Positions 19,267 through 29,104 of a stretch of DNA of 44,422 bases are shown here, in pieces (the first letter of the stretch is position 1; each line of letters begins with the position of its first letter). The notes below the pieces were generated by a model that searched no databases, was not told the origin of the DNA, and saw nothing but the letters and a program-made list of their open reading frames with translations. A program made the translations under genes and the position numbers. This DNA comes from an uncultured Clostridium sp. (GTDB lineage Bacteria; Bacillota; Clostridia; TANB77; CAG-508): positions 1 to 44,422 of the forward strand of contig CAOKEO010000013.1 of the NCBI GenBank assembly GCA_948467495.1. The letters run 5' to 3'.

Positions 19267-19848
19267 TTATTTTAAAAATTTAAACAAATCTGTATCTTTT
19301 AATTCCTTCAAAGAAGGCCATTTTGCATCTTTTTCAGAAGTCAATAAATCAGATTCTTTTATATCTCCTAAAGGCCATTCAATTCCTACCTCTGGGTCAT
19401 TCCAAGCTAGTCCACCTTCTGCCTCATGGTTATAAATATCATCACATTTATAAGTAAATTCTGCTTCTTCTGATAACACTAGAAATCCATGTGCAAATCC
19501 TCTTGGTATCATAAACATTTTCTTATTTTCTTCTGAAAGAATAACACCTTCCCATTTTCCATATGTCTTGCTTCCTGGTCTTAAATCTACTGCTACATCA
19601 AATACTTCCCCTTTAATCACTCTTACCAACTTGGCTTGTGTATTCTCTTTTTGAAAGTGTAGTCCTCTTAAAACACCTTTTCTTGATTTGGATTGATTAT
19701 CTTGTACAAATTCATAATGTAAACCAATTTCTTCAAATTCTGCCTTACTATAAGTTTCCATGAAATATCCTCTATTATCGCCAAATACTTCTGGTTCTAT
19801 AATATATACTCCTTCAATTGAAGTTTCTATTTTTTTGAATTTTCCCAT
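19267..19848 (-). CDS. rfbC: dTDP-4-dehydrorhamnose 3,5-epimerase
   Basis: Third step of dTDP-L-rhamnose synthesis (RmlC). 193 residues, cupin fold. Characteristic segments are DNRGYFMETY, SKSRKGVLRGLHFQ (catalytic His), VFDVAVDLRPGS and MIPRGFAHGFLVLSE. The ATG follows AAGGAGGAAGAC. It overlaps the 3' end of the upstream acyltransferase gene by 35 bases, a sign of co-transcription. About 150 bases with a foldback element separate it from the HD gene. Confidence 0.95.
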   Translation of the reverse strand: MGKFKKIETSIEGVYIIEPEVFGDNRGYFMETYSKAEFEEIGLHYEFVQDNQSKSRKGVLRGLHFQKENTQAKLVRVIKGEVFDVAVDLRPGSKTYGKWEGVILSEENKKMFMIPRGFAHGFLVLSEEAEFTYKCDDIYNHEAEGGLAWNDPEVGIEWPLGDIKESDLLTSEKDAKWPSLKELKDTDLFKFLK

Positions 19849-20863
19849 TGTCTTCCTCCTTTTTTTCTTTCCCTAATTTTTTGTTTATTCTTTTAGCTAA
19901 TCTTATCATCGGTTGTTCCACTAATTGATTCATAATAATTGCTATTACCATACTAATAATAAATATTAGTAATGAATTTATCCATACATTATTACCTTTT
20001 ATTTTATTTAATACAATAAAGTGTATCAAATAAAGTGAGAAACTAATCTTTCCTATATAAATTAGAATTTTCGATTGATTCAAGTAATCAATCACATATT
20101 TGCTATTTTGTATCGCTAAAATAACAATACTCCATGCTAATCCAAAATACAAATATTTATTTAATAAATAACTATCTGGTTCTATTTTAAAAATTAAATT
20201 TCTTACATATGGTATCGATAGTGTCATCATAAGCATCATAACAAAGAAAATGACATCATAAATTACTTGTTGCTTCTGTCTCTTTTCTGATTTTTGATAA
20301 ATAAAAGCTAAAATCATTCCCATTAAAAACACTGGTAAATACCATCTAATGTTAATGGAATTCTCTTCATATAAAGTATAGGGTGATAGGATAGCACTTA
20401 TCATGAATAATATTATTAAAAATAAAATTGATTTCTTTTCATTCCTTATTTTATAAATCGTAAACATTATTATTGGTACTAGTATATAAAATATAAATTC
20501 CACTGGAATTGTCCAAAAATGTCCCATACCTTCCATTAAAAGAATATGTTTCATCACTGTTTTAGGTTCTGTTATATATCCTACTAAAAATGCTATGATT
20601 AGTGTTACGATATAACAAGGAAAAATTCTAAAAATTCTTTTTATATAAAATTCTATCACATCTTTTATTTTAAAATCTTCTTTATTTAGCCATTGAAATG
20701 TTAATAAAAAAGCACTCAATATAAAAAACAACCATACACCTATTTTTCCGCAACCTGAAACATTTTTACCAACACCTGGTATAACTGATATGATATGAGC
20801 TATTACTACCATTAAACATGCTAAGCCTCTTATTGAAGTTAAATAATTTGTATTATTTTTCAT
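19814..20863 (-). CDS. Membrane acyltransferase, OafA/YrhL family (acyltransferase 3)
   Basis: 349 residues with about ten membrane segments. The N-terminal LTSIRGLACLMVVIAH matches the acyltransferase-3 start with its conserved R and H, and GVWLFFILSAFLL and HFWTIPVEFIFY are further family landmarks. These enzymes O-acetylate (or otherwise acylate) surface sugars. Position between rfbA and rfbC points to modification of the rhamnose-containing polymer. The start follows GAGGGAG, 9 bases after the rfbA stop. Confidence 0.9.
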   Translation of the reverse strand: MKNNTNYLTSIRGLACLMVVIAHIISVIPGVGKNVSGCGKIGVWLFFILSAFLLTFQWLNKEDFKIKDVIEFYIKRIFRIFPCYIVTLIIAFLVGYITEPKTVMKHILLMEGMGHFWTIPVEFIFYILVPIIMFTIYKIRNEKKSILFLIILFMISAILSPYTLYEENSINIRWYLPVFLMGMILAFIYQKSEKRQKQQVIYDVIFFVMMLMMTLSIPYVRNLIFKIEPDSYLLNKYLYFGLAWSIVILAIQNSKYVIDYLNQSKILIYIGKISFSLYLIHFIVLNKIKGNNVWINSLLIFIISMVIAIIMNQLVEQPMIRLAKRINKKLGKEKKEEDNGKIQKNRNFN

Positions 20864-20872
20864 GAACTCCCT

Positions 20873-21745
20873 CTAATTTATTAAATCTTTCAAATATCTA
20901 CCATAGGCTGTTTTCATATATTTATCTGCTAAGCTTGACAATTGTTCTGCTGTAATCCAATCTTTTTGATAAGCAATTTCTTCTGGACAACACACTTGCA
21001 TTCCTTGTCTTTTTTCAATGGTTTGCACAAAACTGGCTGTTTCTAATAAAGCATCATGTGTTCCTGTATCAAACCAAGTCATACCTCTTCCAAAAGTTTC
21101 TACATATAATTGATTTCTTTTCATGTATTCTTCATTGATAGAGGTAATTTCTAGCTCTCCTCTGGCAGAAGGTTGAATGCTCTTAGCAATTTCTACGACA
21201 TCATTGGTATAAAAATATAGTCCAGGTACTGCATAATTTGATTTTGGATTTTCTGGTTTTTCTTCAATGGAAATAGCTTTACCATTTTCATCTATTTCAA
21301 CAACGCCATAGGCTCTTGGGTCTTTTACTTCATAACCAAATATAGTAGATTCATTTTCTCTTCTACTTGCATTTCTCAACATTTCTGATAAATGAGAACC
21401 ATAAAACATATTGTCTCCTAAAATCATAGCCACATTATCTTGTCCTATGAATTCTTCTCCAATGATAAAGGCTTCTGCTAGTCCATTTGGTTTTTCTTGT
21501 ACTTTATAAGCAAAATGCATTCCCCATTTTGAACCATCTCCTAATAATTCCTGGAAAGTTACAATATCTCTTGGAGTAGATATAATCAAAATTTCTCGTA
21601 TGCCAGCTTCCATCAAAACAGAAATGGGATAATAAATCATTGGTTTATCATAAACTGGCATAATTTGTTTGGATATGGCGTGTGTTAATGGATATAACCT
21701 GGTTCCACTTCCTCCTGCTAAAATAATTCCTTTTCTATTTTTCAT
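20873..21745 (-). CDS. rfbA: Glucose-1-phosphate thymidylyltransferase
   Basis: First step of dTDP-L-rhamnose synthesis (RmlA). 290 residues. The nucleotide-binding start is [42 protein letters not shown] and the [19 protein letters not shown] segment follow, with [15 protein letters not shown] near the end. It lies 22 bases after rfbD with AAAGGAAGAGG upstream. These enzymes are usually inhibited by dTDP-rhamnose. Confidence 0.96.
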   Translation of the reverse strand: MKNRKGIILAGGSGTRLYPLTHAISKQIMPVYDKPMIYYPISVLMEAGIREILIISTPRDIVTFQELLGDGSKWGMHFAYKVQEKPNGLAEAFIIGEEFIGQDNVAMILGDNMFYGSHLSEMLRNASRRENESTIFGYEVKDPRAYGVVEIDENGKAISIEEKPENPKSNYAVPGLYFYTNDVVEIAKSIQPSARGELEITSINEEYMKRNQLYVETFGRGMTWFDTGTHDALLETASFVQTIEKRQGMQVCCPEEIAYQKDWITAEQLSSLADKYMKTAYGRYLKDLIN

Positions 21746-21767
21746 TTTTTACCTCTTCCTTTCTCTT

Positions 21768-22634
21768 TCAACCCATTTTACCTTCTGCTTTCAAATATCG
21801 TCTCAAAGCCTCTTCCCACTGTGGCACCATAATTCCTTGTGCTAACAATTTATGTTTTGATAATTGTGAATTCTTTGGCCTTTTCGCTTGGGTTATTTGC
21901 ATCATCTCAATATATTCTTCTGTGGTAACTGGATTAACTTGACAAATCGTTCCTGTATATTCAAAAATTGCTTTTGTAAAATCATACCAAGTTGTATAAC
22001 CTTGATTGGTTGCATGATAAACACCATAAGGTATTTTCTTCTCAATCGCTTCTGCGATGATATTAGCTAAATCTTCTGCATAAGTAGGTGAACCATGTTG
22101 GTCTGCTACGACACTAATTTCATCTTTAGCTTCTCCCAATTTTAACATAGTTCTTACAAAGTTATTACCATCTCCATATAACCATGCTGTTCTAAAAATA
22201 TAATATTGGTCTGTATTAGCTTGTATTTGTTCTTCTCCTTGTAACTTGGTAACACCATAAACCGTGACAGGAGCTTTTGCATCCTCCTCTTTATAATCTT
22301 TTTCTACTGCTAAATCTCCATCAAATACATAATCGGTACTAATATGTACTAATACACTATTATTTTCTTTCGCTGCTTTTGCTAGATTTTCTGGTCCATC
22401 TGCATTAATTTTTTCTACGATTTCTCCTGCTGTTTCTGCTTTATCTACTGCTGTAAATGCTGCACAATTTATAATATAGTCTGGCTTGCTTTGGGTAACA
22501 AATTTCAAAACTGCTTCTTCATCTGTAATATCTAAATCTGCTACATCTGTGCAAATCAATTCATTTCCTGGTTCTAATCTCTTTTTTACGGATTTGGCAA
22601 GCATGCCATTAGCTCCTGTTATTAATATTTTCAT
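21768..22634 (-). CDS. rfbD: dTDP-4-dehydrorhamnose reductase
   Basis: Last step of dTDP-L-rhamnose synthesis (RmlD), using NAD(P)H. 288 residues. It starts KILITGANGMLAKSV, shows NCAAFTAVDKAE and HISTDYVFDG, and has the catalytic YGVTKLQGE (YxxxK) with IFRTAWLYG. It is the first gene of the rml cluster in transcription order (rfbD, rfbA, acyltransferase, rfbC, HD, rfbB). The roughly 390 bases upstream carry two hairpins and a foldback element, so transcription probably begins there, although I could not place a convincing promoter. Confidence 0.95.
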   Translation of the reverse strand: MKILITGANGMLAKSVKKRLEPGNELICTDVADLDITDEEAVLKFVTQSKPDYIINCAAFTAVDKAETAGEIVEKINADGPENLAKAAKENNSVLVHISTDYVFDGDLAVEKDYKEEDAKAPVTVYGVTKLQGEEQIQANTDQYYIFRTAWLYGDGNNFVRTMLKLGEAKDEISVVADQHGSPTYAEDLANIIAEAIEKKIPYGVYHATNQGYTTWYDFTKAIFEYTGTICQVNPVTTEEYIEMMQITQAKRPKNSQLSKHKLLAQGIMVPQWEEALRRYLKAEGKMG

Positions 22635-22711
22635 ATTGACACTTCCCTTCGATTTTTTATATTGTAGGAAAGTTCTCCCAGTGGGAGGAATTTCCGTACA
22701 AGATAAATATG

Positions 22712-22770
22712 GAGTTTCTTAGAATTTCTAAGCAATTACTATTGCATAGAAATTCTTAAAACTCTTTTTT
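22712..22770. other. Hairpin with T-run upstream of rfbD
   Basis: Stem GAGTTT-TTAGAATTTCT with its complement around a loop containing GCAATTACTATTGC, followed on the plus strand by TTTTTT. It could be a plus-strand terminator or a structured leader of the rhamnose operon. The AGAATTTCT motif also appears in the foldback elements at 12690 and 43336. Confidence 0.5.
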
Positions 22771-22795
22771 ACGTGTTTATCATATCATTTAACAC

Positions 22796-22826
22796 AAAAA
22801 AGTACAAGAGTTTCTTGTACTTTTTT
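22796..22826 (-). terminator. Rho-independent terminator of the glucosaminidase gene
   Basis: Perfect stem AAAAAAGTACAAGA / TCTTGTACTTTTTT with a 3-base loop, symmetric and so possibly bidirectional. The foldback element at 22841-22996 lies between it and the stop codon at 23023. Confidence 0.75.
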
Positions 22827-22840
22827 GTATTTTATCTAAT

Positions 22841-22996
22841 ATTAACAACCGAAGATGATACCTATTATTTTTGTAGCATCGCGTAAGCGACCAAACGAGC
22901 GATAAGCGAGTGCGATTGGAGCAACCAACTTCTTTTTATTAGGAAGGTTGCGACACACAAGATGTAAAAAAATAATAGGTATCATCTTCGGTTAAT
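22841..22996. repeat. Foldback element, CGCGTAAGCGAC family, copy 2
   Basis: Arms of about 26 bases (AACCGAAGATGATACCTATT... and exact complement) bound the same core as 17188-17332: TCGCGTAAGCGAC, GAGTGCGATT, AACC/GGTT, CACACACAAGATGT. An inner pair changes from ACACC/GGTGT in copy 1 to GCATC/GATGT here, keeping pairing. It lies 26 bases after the stop of the gene at 23023. Confidence 0.8.
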
Positions 22997-23022
22997 AGAT
23001 TATATTTAAATAACTAACTTTT

Positions 23023-26000
23023 TTATCTCGCTGGACTTGGGCAAGCCTTAGAAGGCATATTTTCATAAACAGGAATTACAAATTCAAACTGTAAATTTAA
23101 TAGACCATTTCTCTTATACTCATCTGAAATCCTTTTTCCTTCATCATTGGCAGCCCTAATATTTTGCATATATTGATGATTATATAAATTACTTTTATCC
23201 ACTACATTAAACTTTTGGAAATACAAAGTAGTTTGTCCCTTCTTAAAATACCCATTATTTAGAAAACTTACACTACCATTAATACACGCTTGAGGAGTAA
23301 ACCAATGATTATCATAGGCATATTTAGCCCCATTTTTTATAATTTCTGCATCCGAATTTCCCGTAGACCCTATATTAAACAAATTATAAACTTTTCTTCC
23401 ATTATACGTATAACCATTTAGTACACTTCCATTGGTTCCTTGTTCTTGTATCATTCTAGAAACAATGTGGAAAGGACTAACATGATTATTTTTTGCACTT
23501 GACATGATAGCATCGATTATACTATTGGTACTATAAGATGTATATTTCGTCAAAAAGGAACCTGCTATCATTTTTGAAATATCAGTGCGAGTTCCAGAAG
23601 TTGACGTCAAATTCTGAAATTGAAAAATATAACCTTCATCTAAACTATTTCTTGGATCCATCATATAAGCAATTGCCGATTTGGAAGCTCGATACCAACC
23701 TGTTCCATATTGTGTATTACCATTTTTCCATTGATTCCCATATTGTGTTAAACTTTTGGGACTTCCATTTACTACTTGATCTTCACAATTGATTACTGTA
23801 TTCCAATCCAGCCCTGTATATTTTATCGTGATAATCCAATTCGGATGTTGACTTTGTACTTTTTGTAATAGTGCCTTATAGCCTGGATATTTGGCCTCAT
23901 TCAAAGTTGAAAAATTAGAAGTTCCAGTTGCAGTTGTTTTCACCAATCTAAATTTTTGGGATGCTGTATTATTTCCTTTAAACATTTGTACATTGGTTCC
24001 ATCTTTTGTCGATGCTGCTGCAACATCTAGATACAAACTATTACATTTAGAAAGAATGCTATAAGTTCCATCTCCCCAATCTTTTATCAGCCATTTTTGT
24101 GCCTCTGAATTATTACCTGTATATTGTTGGACATTGGTTCCATTGTTTTTCCCCGCACCTGCCACATCTAATACTTTTTTAGAATGCACTGCTTGAATCG
24201 TATAATAATTGCTACCCAAATGTGTTATTTGAAATTTTTGTTGATTCACATTGGATCTTGACCAAATTTGTACATTGGCACTATTAGCAGTACTTCCGCC
24301 AGCTATATCCAAGACTTTGTTTGAATCTAATGCTGATTGAATCTCGTACATACCATTGTCTAATGCTTGTGCTGAAGTTGCTTCAAAAATAAATTTTTGA
24401 GCATCGGTACCATTTCCAGCATACATCTGTATATTAGTTCCGTCTTTCGTAGAACCTGCCGCTACATCTAGGCATAAATTATTGCACTTTGAAATAATGT
24501 TATACCTACCATTGCCACAATCCTTGATAATCCATTTTTGGTTATTAGACCCTGTATAGGTGTATTGCAATACATTCGTTCCATTCGCCGTAGAAGAACC
24601 TTTCACATCTAAAGAAAGTTTGGTATGTACTGCTCGAATGGAATAATAACCACTTCCTAAATGGGTAACATGAAATTTTTGATATTTATTATTTTTATCT
24701 GTTGATAATTCTATGTTAGCTGAATTAGCTGTACTTCCATTAGCAACTGTCACTACTTTACTCGTATCTTTTGCAGATTTTATTTTATACATACCATCTT
24801 TTATTGTTTGTTGTGCTACCATTGTTTTTTCAAAGGTAAATAATTGTGATTTCGTTCCATTTGATTGAAACATTTGCAGATTCGTTCCATCTTTCGTAGA
24901 GCCTGCCGCTACATCTAAATACAGATTATTGCATTTTGAAATGATGGAATAGTAGCCATTACTTTCTTTTTTAATGACCCATTTTTGGGCATCTGTTCCA
25001 TTGGATGCATATTGATCAACATTTGTACCATTTGTCTTTCCTGCTGCATATACATCTAACATTTTTTTTGAACTAACACATTGAATTGTATAATAGCCAT
25101 TACCTAAATAGTTGATATTAAATTTTTGGGCATTGCTATCATTTCTAGTATGTAATTGTGCATTGGCTCCATTGCTGGTAGAACCAGCATAGATATCGAC
25201 TACTTTGTTTACATTTAAAGCAGATTTTACGATATATGTTCCATTTTCAATGGTTTTAGTTGGTGGTTCTATTTTTTCAAAAGCAAATAATTGTGATTTT
25301 GTTCCATTTCCCTTATATACTTGTACATTTGCTCCATCTTTCGTAGAACCTGCTGCAACATCTAAATATAATCCATTACATTTAGAAACAATCGAATAAT
25401 AGCCACTTTTTTCTTTTTTAATCATCCATTTTTGGGCATCTGATCCATTAGATGCATATTGCTGAACATTCGTACCATTCTTCTTTCCAGCTCCTGGCAC
25501 ATCTAACACTTTTTTAGAATGAGTCGCTTGTATGGTATAATAGCCATTTCCTAAATAAGTAATATTAAATTGCTGTTGGCTTACATTTGCCTTTGACCAT
25601 ATTTGTAAATTCGCATTATTATTTTTAGAGCCGCCATCTATGTCTAGTACTTTATTTGTATTTAATAAAGATTTTATCATGTAAGTTCCATTTGCAATCG
25701 TTTGCGTAGCTCCAGCTGCCAATGGCATAATTCCCTCTTCTTGTGTAATAGATGTTGTCATGATACCATCGTTTGCCTTTTTACTACTCTCCTGTTTACC
25801 ATTGTCTACAGTAGTAGACTGATTCGTGCTTTTTGTTTCATTGGATTTGGGTTTAATAACTTCTTTATTTTGAGTAGCATTCTCTTTTTTCGTATCACTA
25901 CTGTTCTCTGTTTTGGAACTGTCTTGACGATTCGTAGATTTTGTTGTAGTAGTATCTGTTGTAAGTGTTTTATTTTGTTTTGTATTGGTAGGTGTATTAT

Positions 26001-26082
26001 TACTTGCATTTACCACTGGTAATGTCATAGAAAGCAATATAATAATTACCATTATCAAGCCAATTCTTTTGTTTCTTTTCAT
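23023..26082 (-). CDS. Secreted glucosaminidase with ricin-type lectin arrays
   Basis: 1019 residues. A signal peptide (about 1-26) leads into a long Thr/Ser/Asn/Lys-rich linker (to about 120). About four beta-trefoils of repeated ricin-type units follow (LDVAAGSTKDG, NAQKW / SQLFAFEK motifs). The C-terminal ~290 residues resemble the glucosaminidase domain of LytD-like autolysins, with DWNTVINCEDQVV, GWYRASKSAIAYMMDPRN, a Glu in RMIQEQGTNGS and YNLFNIGSTGNSDAE. It should cut glycan strands of peptidoglycan. Neighbouring GH25 lysozyme and distant M14 genes share the same trefoil design. No in-frame CGG. Confidence 0.9.
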   Translation of the reverse strand: MKRNKRIGLIMVIIILLSMTLPVVNASNNTPTNTKQNKTLTTDTTTTKSTNRQDSSKTENSSDTKKENATQNKEVIKPKSNETKSTNQSTTVDNGKQESSKKANDGIMTTSITQEEGIMPLAAGATQTIANGTYMIKSLLNTNKVLDIDGGSKNNNANLQIWSKANVSQQQFNITYLGNGYYTIQATHSKKVLDVPGAGKKNGTNVQQYASNGSDAQKWMIKKEKSGYYSIVSKCNGLYLDVAAGSTKDGANVQVYKGNGTKSQLFAFEKIEPPTKTIENGTYIVKSALNVNKVVDIYAGSTSNGANAQLHTRNDSNAQKFNINYLGNGYYTIQCVSSKKMLDVYAAGKTNGTNVDQYASNGTDAQKWVIKKESNGYYSIISKCNNLYLDVAAGSTKDGTNLQMFQSNGTKSQLFTFEKTMVAQQTIKDGMYKIKSAKDTSKVVTVANGSTANSANIELSTDKNNKYQKFHVTHLGSGYYSIRAVHTKLSLDVKGSSTANGTNVLQYTYTGSNNQKWIIKDCGNGRYNIISKCNNLCLDVAAGSTKDGTNIQMYAGNGTDAQKFIFEATSAQALDNGMYEIQSALDSNKVLDIAGGSTANSANVQIWSRSNVNQQKFQITHLGSNYYTIQAVHSKKVLDVAGAGKNNGTNVQQYTGNNSEAQKWLIKDWGDGTYSILSKCNSLYLDVAAASTKDGTNVQMFKGNNTASQKFRLVKTTATGTSNFSTLNEAKYPGYKALLQKVQSQHPNWIITIKYTGLDWNTVINCEDQVVNGSPKSLTQYGNQWKNGNTQYGTGWYRASKSAIAYMMDPRNSLDEGYIFQFQNLTSTSGTRTDISKMIAGSFLTKYTSYSTNSIIDAIMSSAKNNHVSPFHIVSRMIQEQGTNGSVLNGYTYNGRKVYNLFNIGSTGNSDAEIIKNGAKYAYDNHWFTPQACINGSVSFLNNGYFKKGQTTLYFQKFNVVDKSNLYNHQYMQNIRAANDEGKRISDEYKRNGLLNLQFEFVIPVYENMPSKACPSPAR

Positions 26083-26205
26083 CTCTTTTCCTCCATTAAT
26101 TATTACTTTTATTTTATTATATTTTGTTGCAACTAAGTCCTAACATCTTTCGTCTTAAAAGTTTATATATTTTTTAACAAAAATCAATAGAACTTAAGTA
26201 GTGAC

Positions 26206-29017
26206 TTAATAATTTTTATAACAAATATTTAAGTCAACATTTCCTACAATTCCATTCACTTTTCCAGAACTAGTATATTGCCACATATCGTAATCATATT
26301 GATAATCTGTTTTGATTGCCACATCATTGGTATAATGAGCTAACCAAATATCATAACCTTTTAATTGCTTCAAATCTAAATTATGGTAGAACCAATCTCT
26401 ACTAGCATAAATAGCTGGTGTATAACCTGCCTTTTTAATGGTATCACAAAAGGCTTTGCACACTGCCGTCCTAGTTGCTACATCTAGGTTATCTGCTCTT
26501 CCTGCTCCTCCATTTGCGGTTTCTGTATCAATTGCAATCGGATATGTAACATCTACCCCATACCTTTTCACTAAATTTAATACATAATTTGCTTCTTGTA
26601 TAGCCTCTTTGGTATTGACTGCTTGTGTAAAGAAATACAAACCAATCGGAATGCCATTTGCTTTTGCTCCCATAACATTTCTAGCAAACCCGAGTATCTG
26701 TATTAAGGGAACCAGAAGAACCATACCCTCTAAAACCTGCTCTTATCATAGCAAAATCGGAATACGTTGTTCTACTTACATTCATCCAATTAATCGCATT
26801 TTGATAAAAACTCACATCTATTCCATTTTTTTCATTGATTTTATTTAATTTGAATTGTTGTGCCACTGCACCATTGCCTTTGTATGTTTGTACATTCGTT
26901 CCGTTTTTGGTTCCATTGTTTACCACATCTAAATACAGTCCATTTGCTTTTGATTTAATTCTATAATAGCCATTTCCTAAGCTTTCAAATAACCACTTTT
27001 GATTATCTGTATTTTTGTCAGTCGCTTGTACCACATTATTATTGCTATTGACTGTCAATACTTTTTTAGAATGTTTTGCTATGATTTTATAATAAGTATT
27101 GTCAATGGCTCTAATATTGAAAATTTGTTGACTCACATTTACTTTGTCCCATATTTGTAAATTCACATTATCATCATAGGAACCACCCGAAATGTCCAGT
27201 GCTTTATTATGATTTTGCCTCATAACGATTTGATAATTTCCATTATCCACCATTTTTATCTTATTAAATTTAAACTTTTGTGCTTTGGTACCATTTCCAG
27301 TATATACTTGCACATTCGTTCCATTGGCGGTATTGGCTGCTGCCACATCTAAATATAACCCTGAATAAGCAGCGATGATGTAAAAATATCCATTTCCAGC
27401 ATCTTTCAATACCCATTTCTGGGCATTTGAGTTGTTACCAGCATATTGCCAAATATTCGTACCATCTGTCTTGCCATTTGCCGCCACATCTAGTACTTTA
27501 TTGGAATGTAAAGCTTTGATTTCATAATATTTTCCGTTACTATTATAAGTAATTTGAAATTTTTGTTGTTGTACATTATCTGAATTCCATATTTGAAGAT
27601 TGGCTCCATTTCTCGTAGAACCACCAGAAACATCTAATACTTTTTTACTGTTTAAACCAGATGAAATTTTATAAATTCCATTTTCTAACACTTTTCCACA
27701 TGTATTACTGTTTATTTTCTGAAATTTGAATTTTTGAGCTTTCGTACCATTTGGTTCATAAACTTGTATATTGGTTCCATTTTTAGTAGAAGCACCATGC
27801 AAATCTAGAAATAAGTAATTACATTTGGAAATGATGTTATAATACCCATCTCCTGTCTCTTGTATCATCCATTGTTGTGCCTTTGTCTTATTGGATTGAC
27901 ATTGTTGTACATTGGTTCCATTTTTGGTTCCTGCTCCATACACATCTAATACTTTATCAGAATGAAAAGCAGTAATAGTATAAGCCTTTTGATTACTATT
28001 ATACGATACTTGGAACTTTTGATATTGTTTTCCTTTATTTTCTATCTCTACATTGGCTAAATTACTAGTCTTTCCTCCTGCTACTGTTAAGACTTTGCTG
28101 TCAGATAAAGCAGAAGAAATGTAATACATTCCCTCTTCAATTGTCTTTTCTGCTTTTATTTCTTTTACTTTTTCAAATTTGAATTTTTGAGCATCGGTAT
28201 GATTTCCTGTATATAATTGAATTTTGGTACCAATTGCTGCTTTCCCAGCTGGAATATCTACATATAACCCATTGCATCTAGAAATAATAAAATAATAACC
28301 ATTTCCAGCATCCTTTAACATCCATTGTTGTGCTGCTGAATGATTACTACTAAATTGTTGTAGTGTAGTTCCTTTAGCTTTACTCGCTCCTGGTACATCT
28401 AATACCTTTTTGGAGTTTTCAAAAGTTAAAGAATAATAACCATTGTTTAAATATTTAACGATTACATTTTGACTCATACTAATGGATAACTGATTGGCCA
28501 ATTTTATTTTTTTACCATTGGCAGTTGCATTTTCTTCTACTTGAAATACCCTTTTATGATTTAATTTACTATGAATGGTATAAGTGCCATCTTCTAATCT
28601 AGAAGTTGTTTCATTTGCTTTTGTGACACTTCTTGCTTTCGCATTCATTTCTTCTTTCTTGTCTTCTTCTGCCTTTTTTTGTTTGGTCTCTTGCTGCGTT
28701 TTGGTATCTTCTATTTTTACCTCTTTTTTTGGTGTCGTTTCTTTTTTTTGAGTATCTGTTTTGCCATTGGTTTCCTTATCTGTCTGATTAGTATTCGTTT
28801 GGTTGGTCGCCAAATGATTCGTATTGTTTTTACTTGTTTCTTGTTTTTTTTCAGGTTTCTCTAAGTTTTCTGTTTTTCCTTGTTTATTTTCTACCATACC
28901 AGAAGATGATGTATTATTAGACTTGGTTTGGGTATCTTTAGCTAAATGAATGGTAGTAAAACAAATGGGAAATATCATAACTAAAATTAACATTACTACT
29001 ACTATCTTTTTTCTCAT
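26206..29017 (-). CDS. Secreted GH25 lysozyme with ricin-type arrays, +1 shift at CGG
   Basis: A muramidase that cuts peptidoglycan. A signal peptide, a Thr/Lys/Glu-rich linker (to about 140) and about four ricin-type beta-trefoils precede a GH25 domain starting GIDVSFYQNAI. Inside that domain the frame meets CGG at 26690-26692 and stops at TAG 3 codons later. Skipping the C gives Gly-Phe-Ala-Arg and continues through GAKANGIPIGLYFF, the catalytic AIDTE motif and DMWQYTSSG to 26206. The joined protein is about 936 residues from the ATG at 29017 (after GGGGGAAAAT; a start at 29029 is also possible). Before the shift the catalytic Asp/Glu pair is missing, so the short product would be a lectin without enzyme activity. 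Confidence 0.91.
26689..26692 (-). other. CGG +1 recoding site in the GH25 lysozyme gene
   Basis: Sense-strand context is AAT ACA GAT ACT CGG GTT TGC TAG. Skipping one base gives ACT-(C)-GGG TTT GCT AGA, restoring the GH25 helix before the GxPxGxYxF strand. This is the only one of the five sites where the shifted Gly codon is GGG. Confidence 0.83.
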
Positions 29018-29104
29018 ATTTTCCCCCATCGTTTCTATGTTCTAATATCACAATTATTATATCGAATCCTTCTTGGTGAATCAATTCATAAATTTTGGTA
29101 ATAC

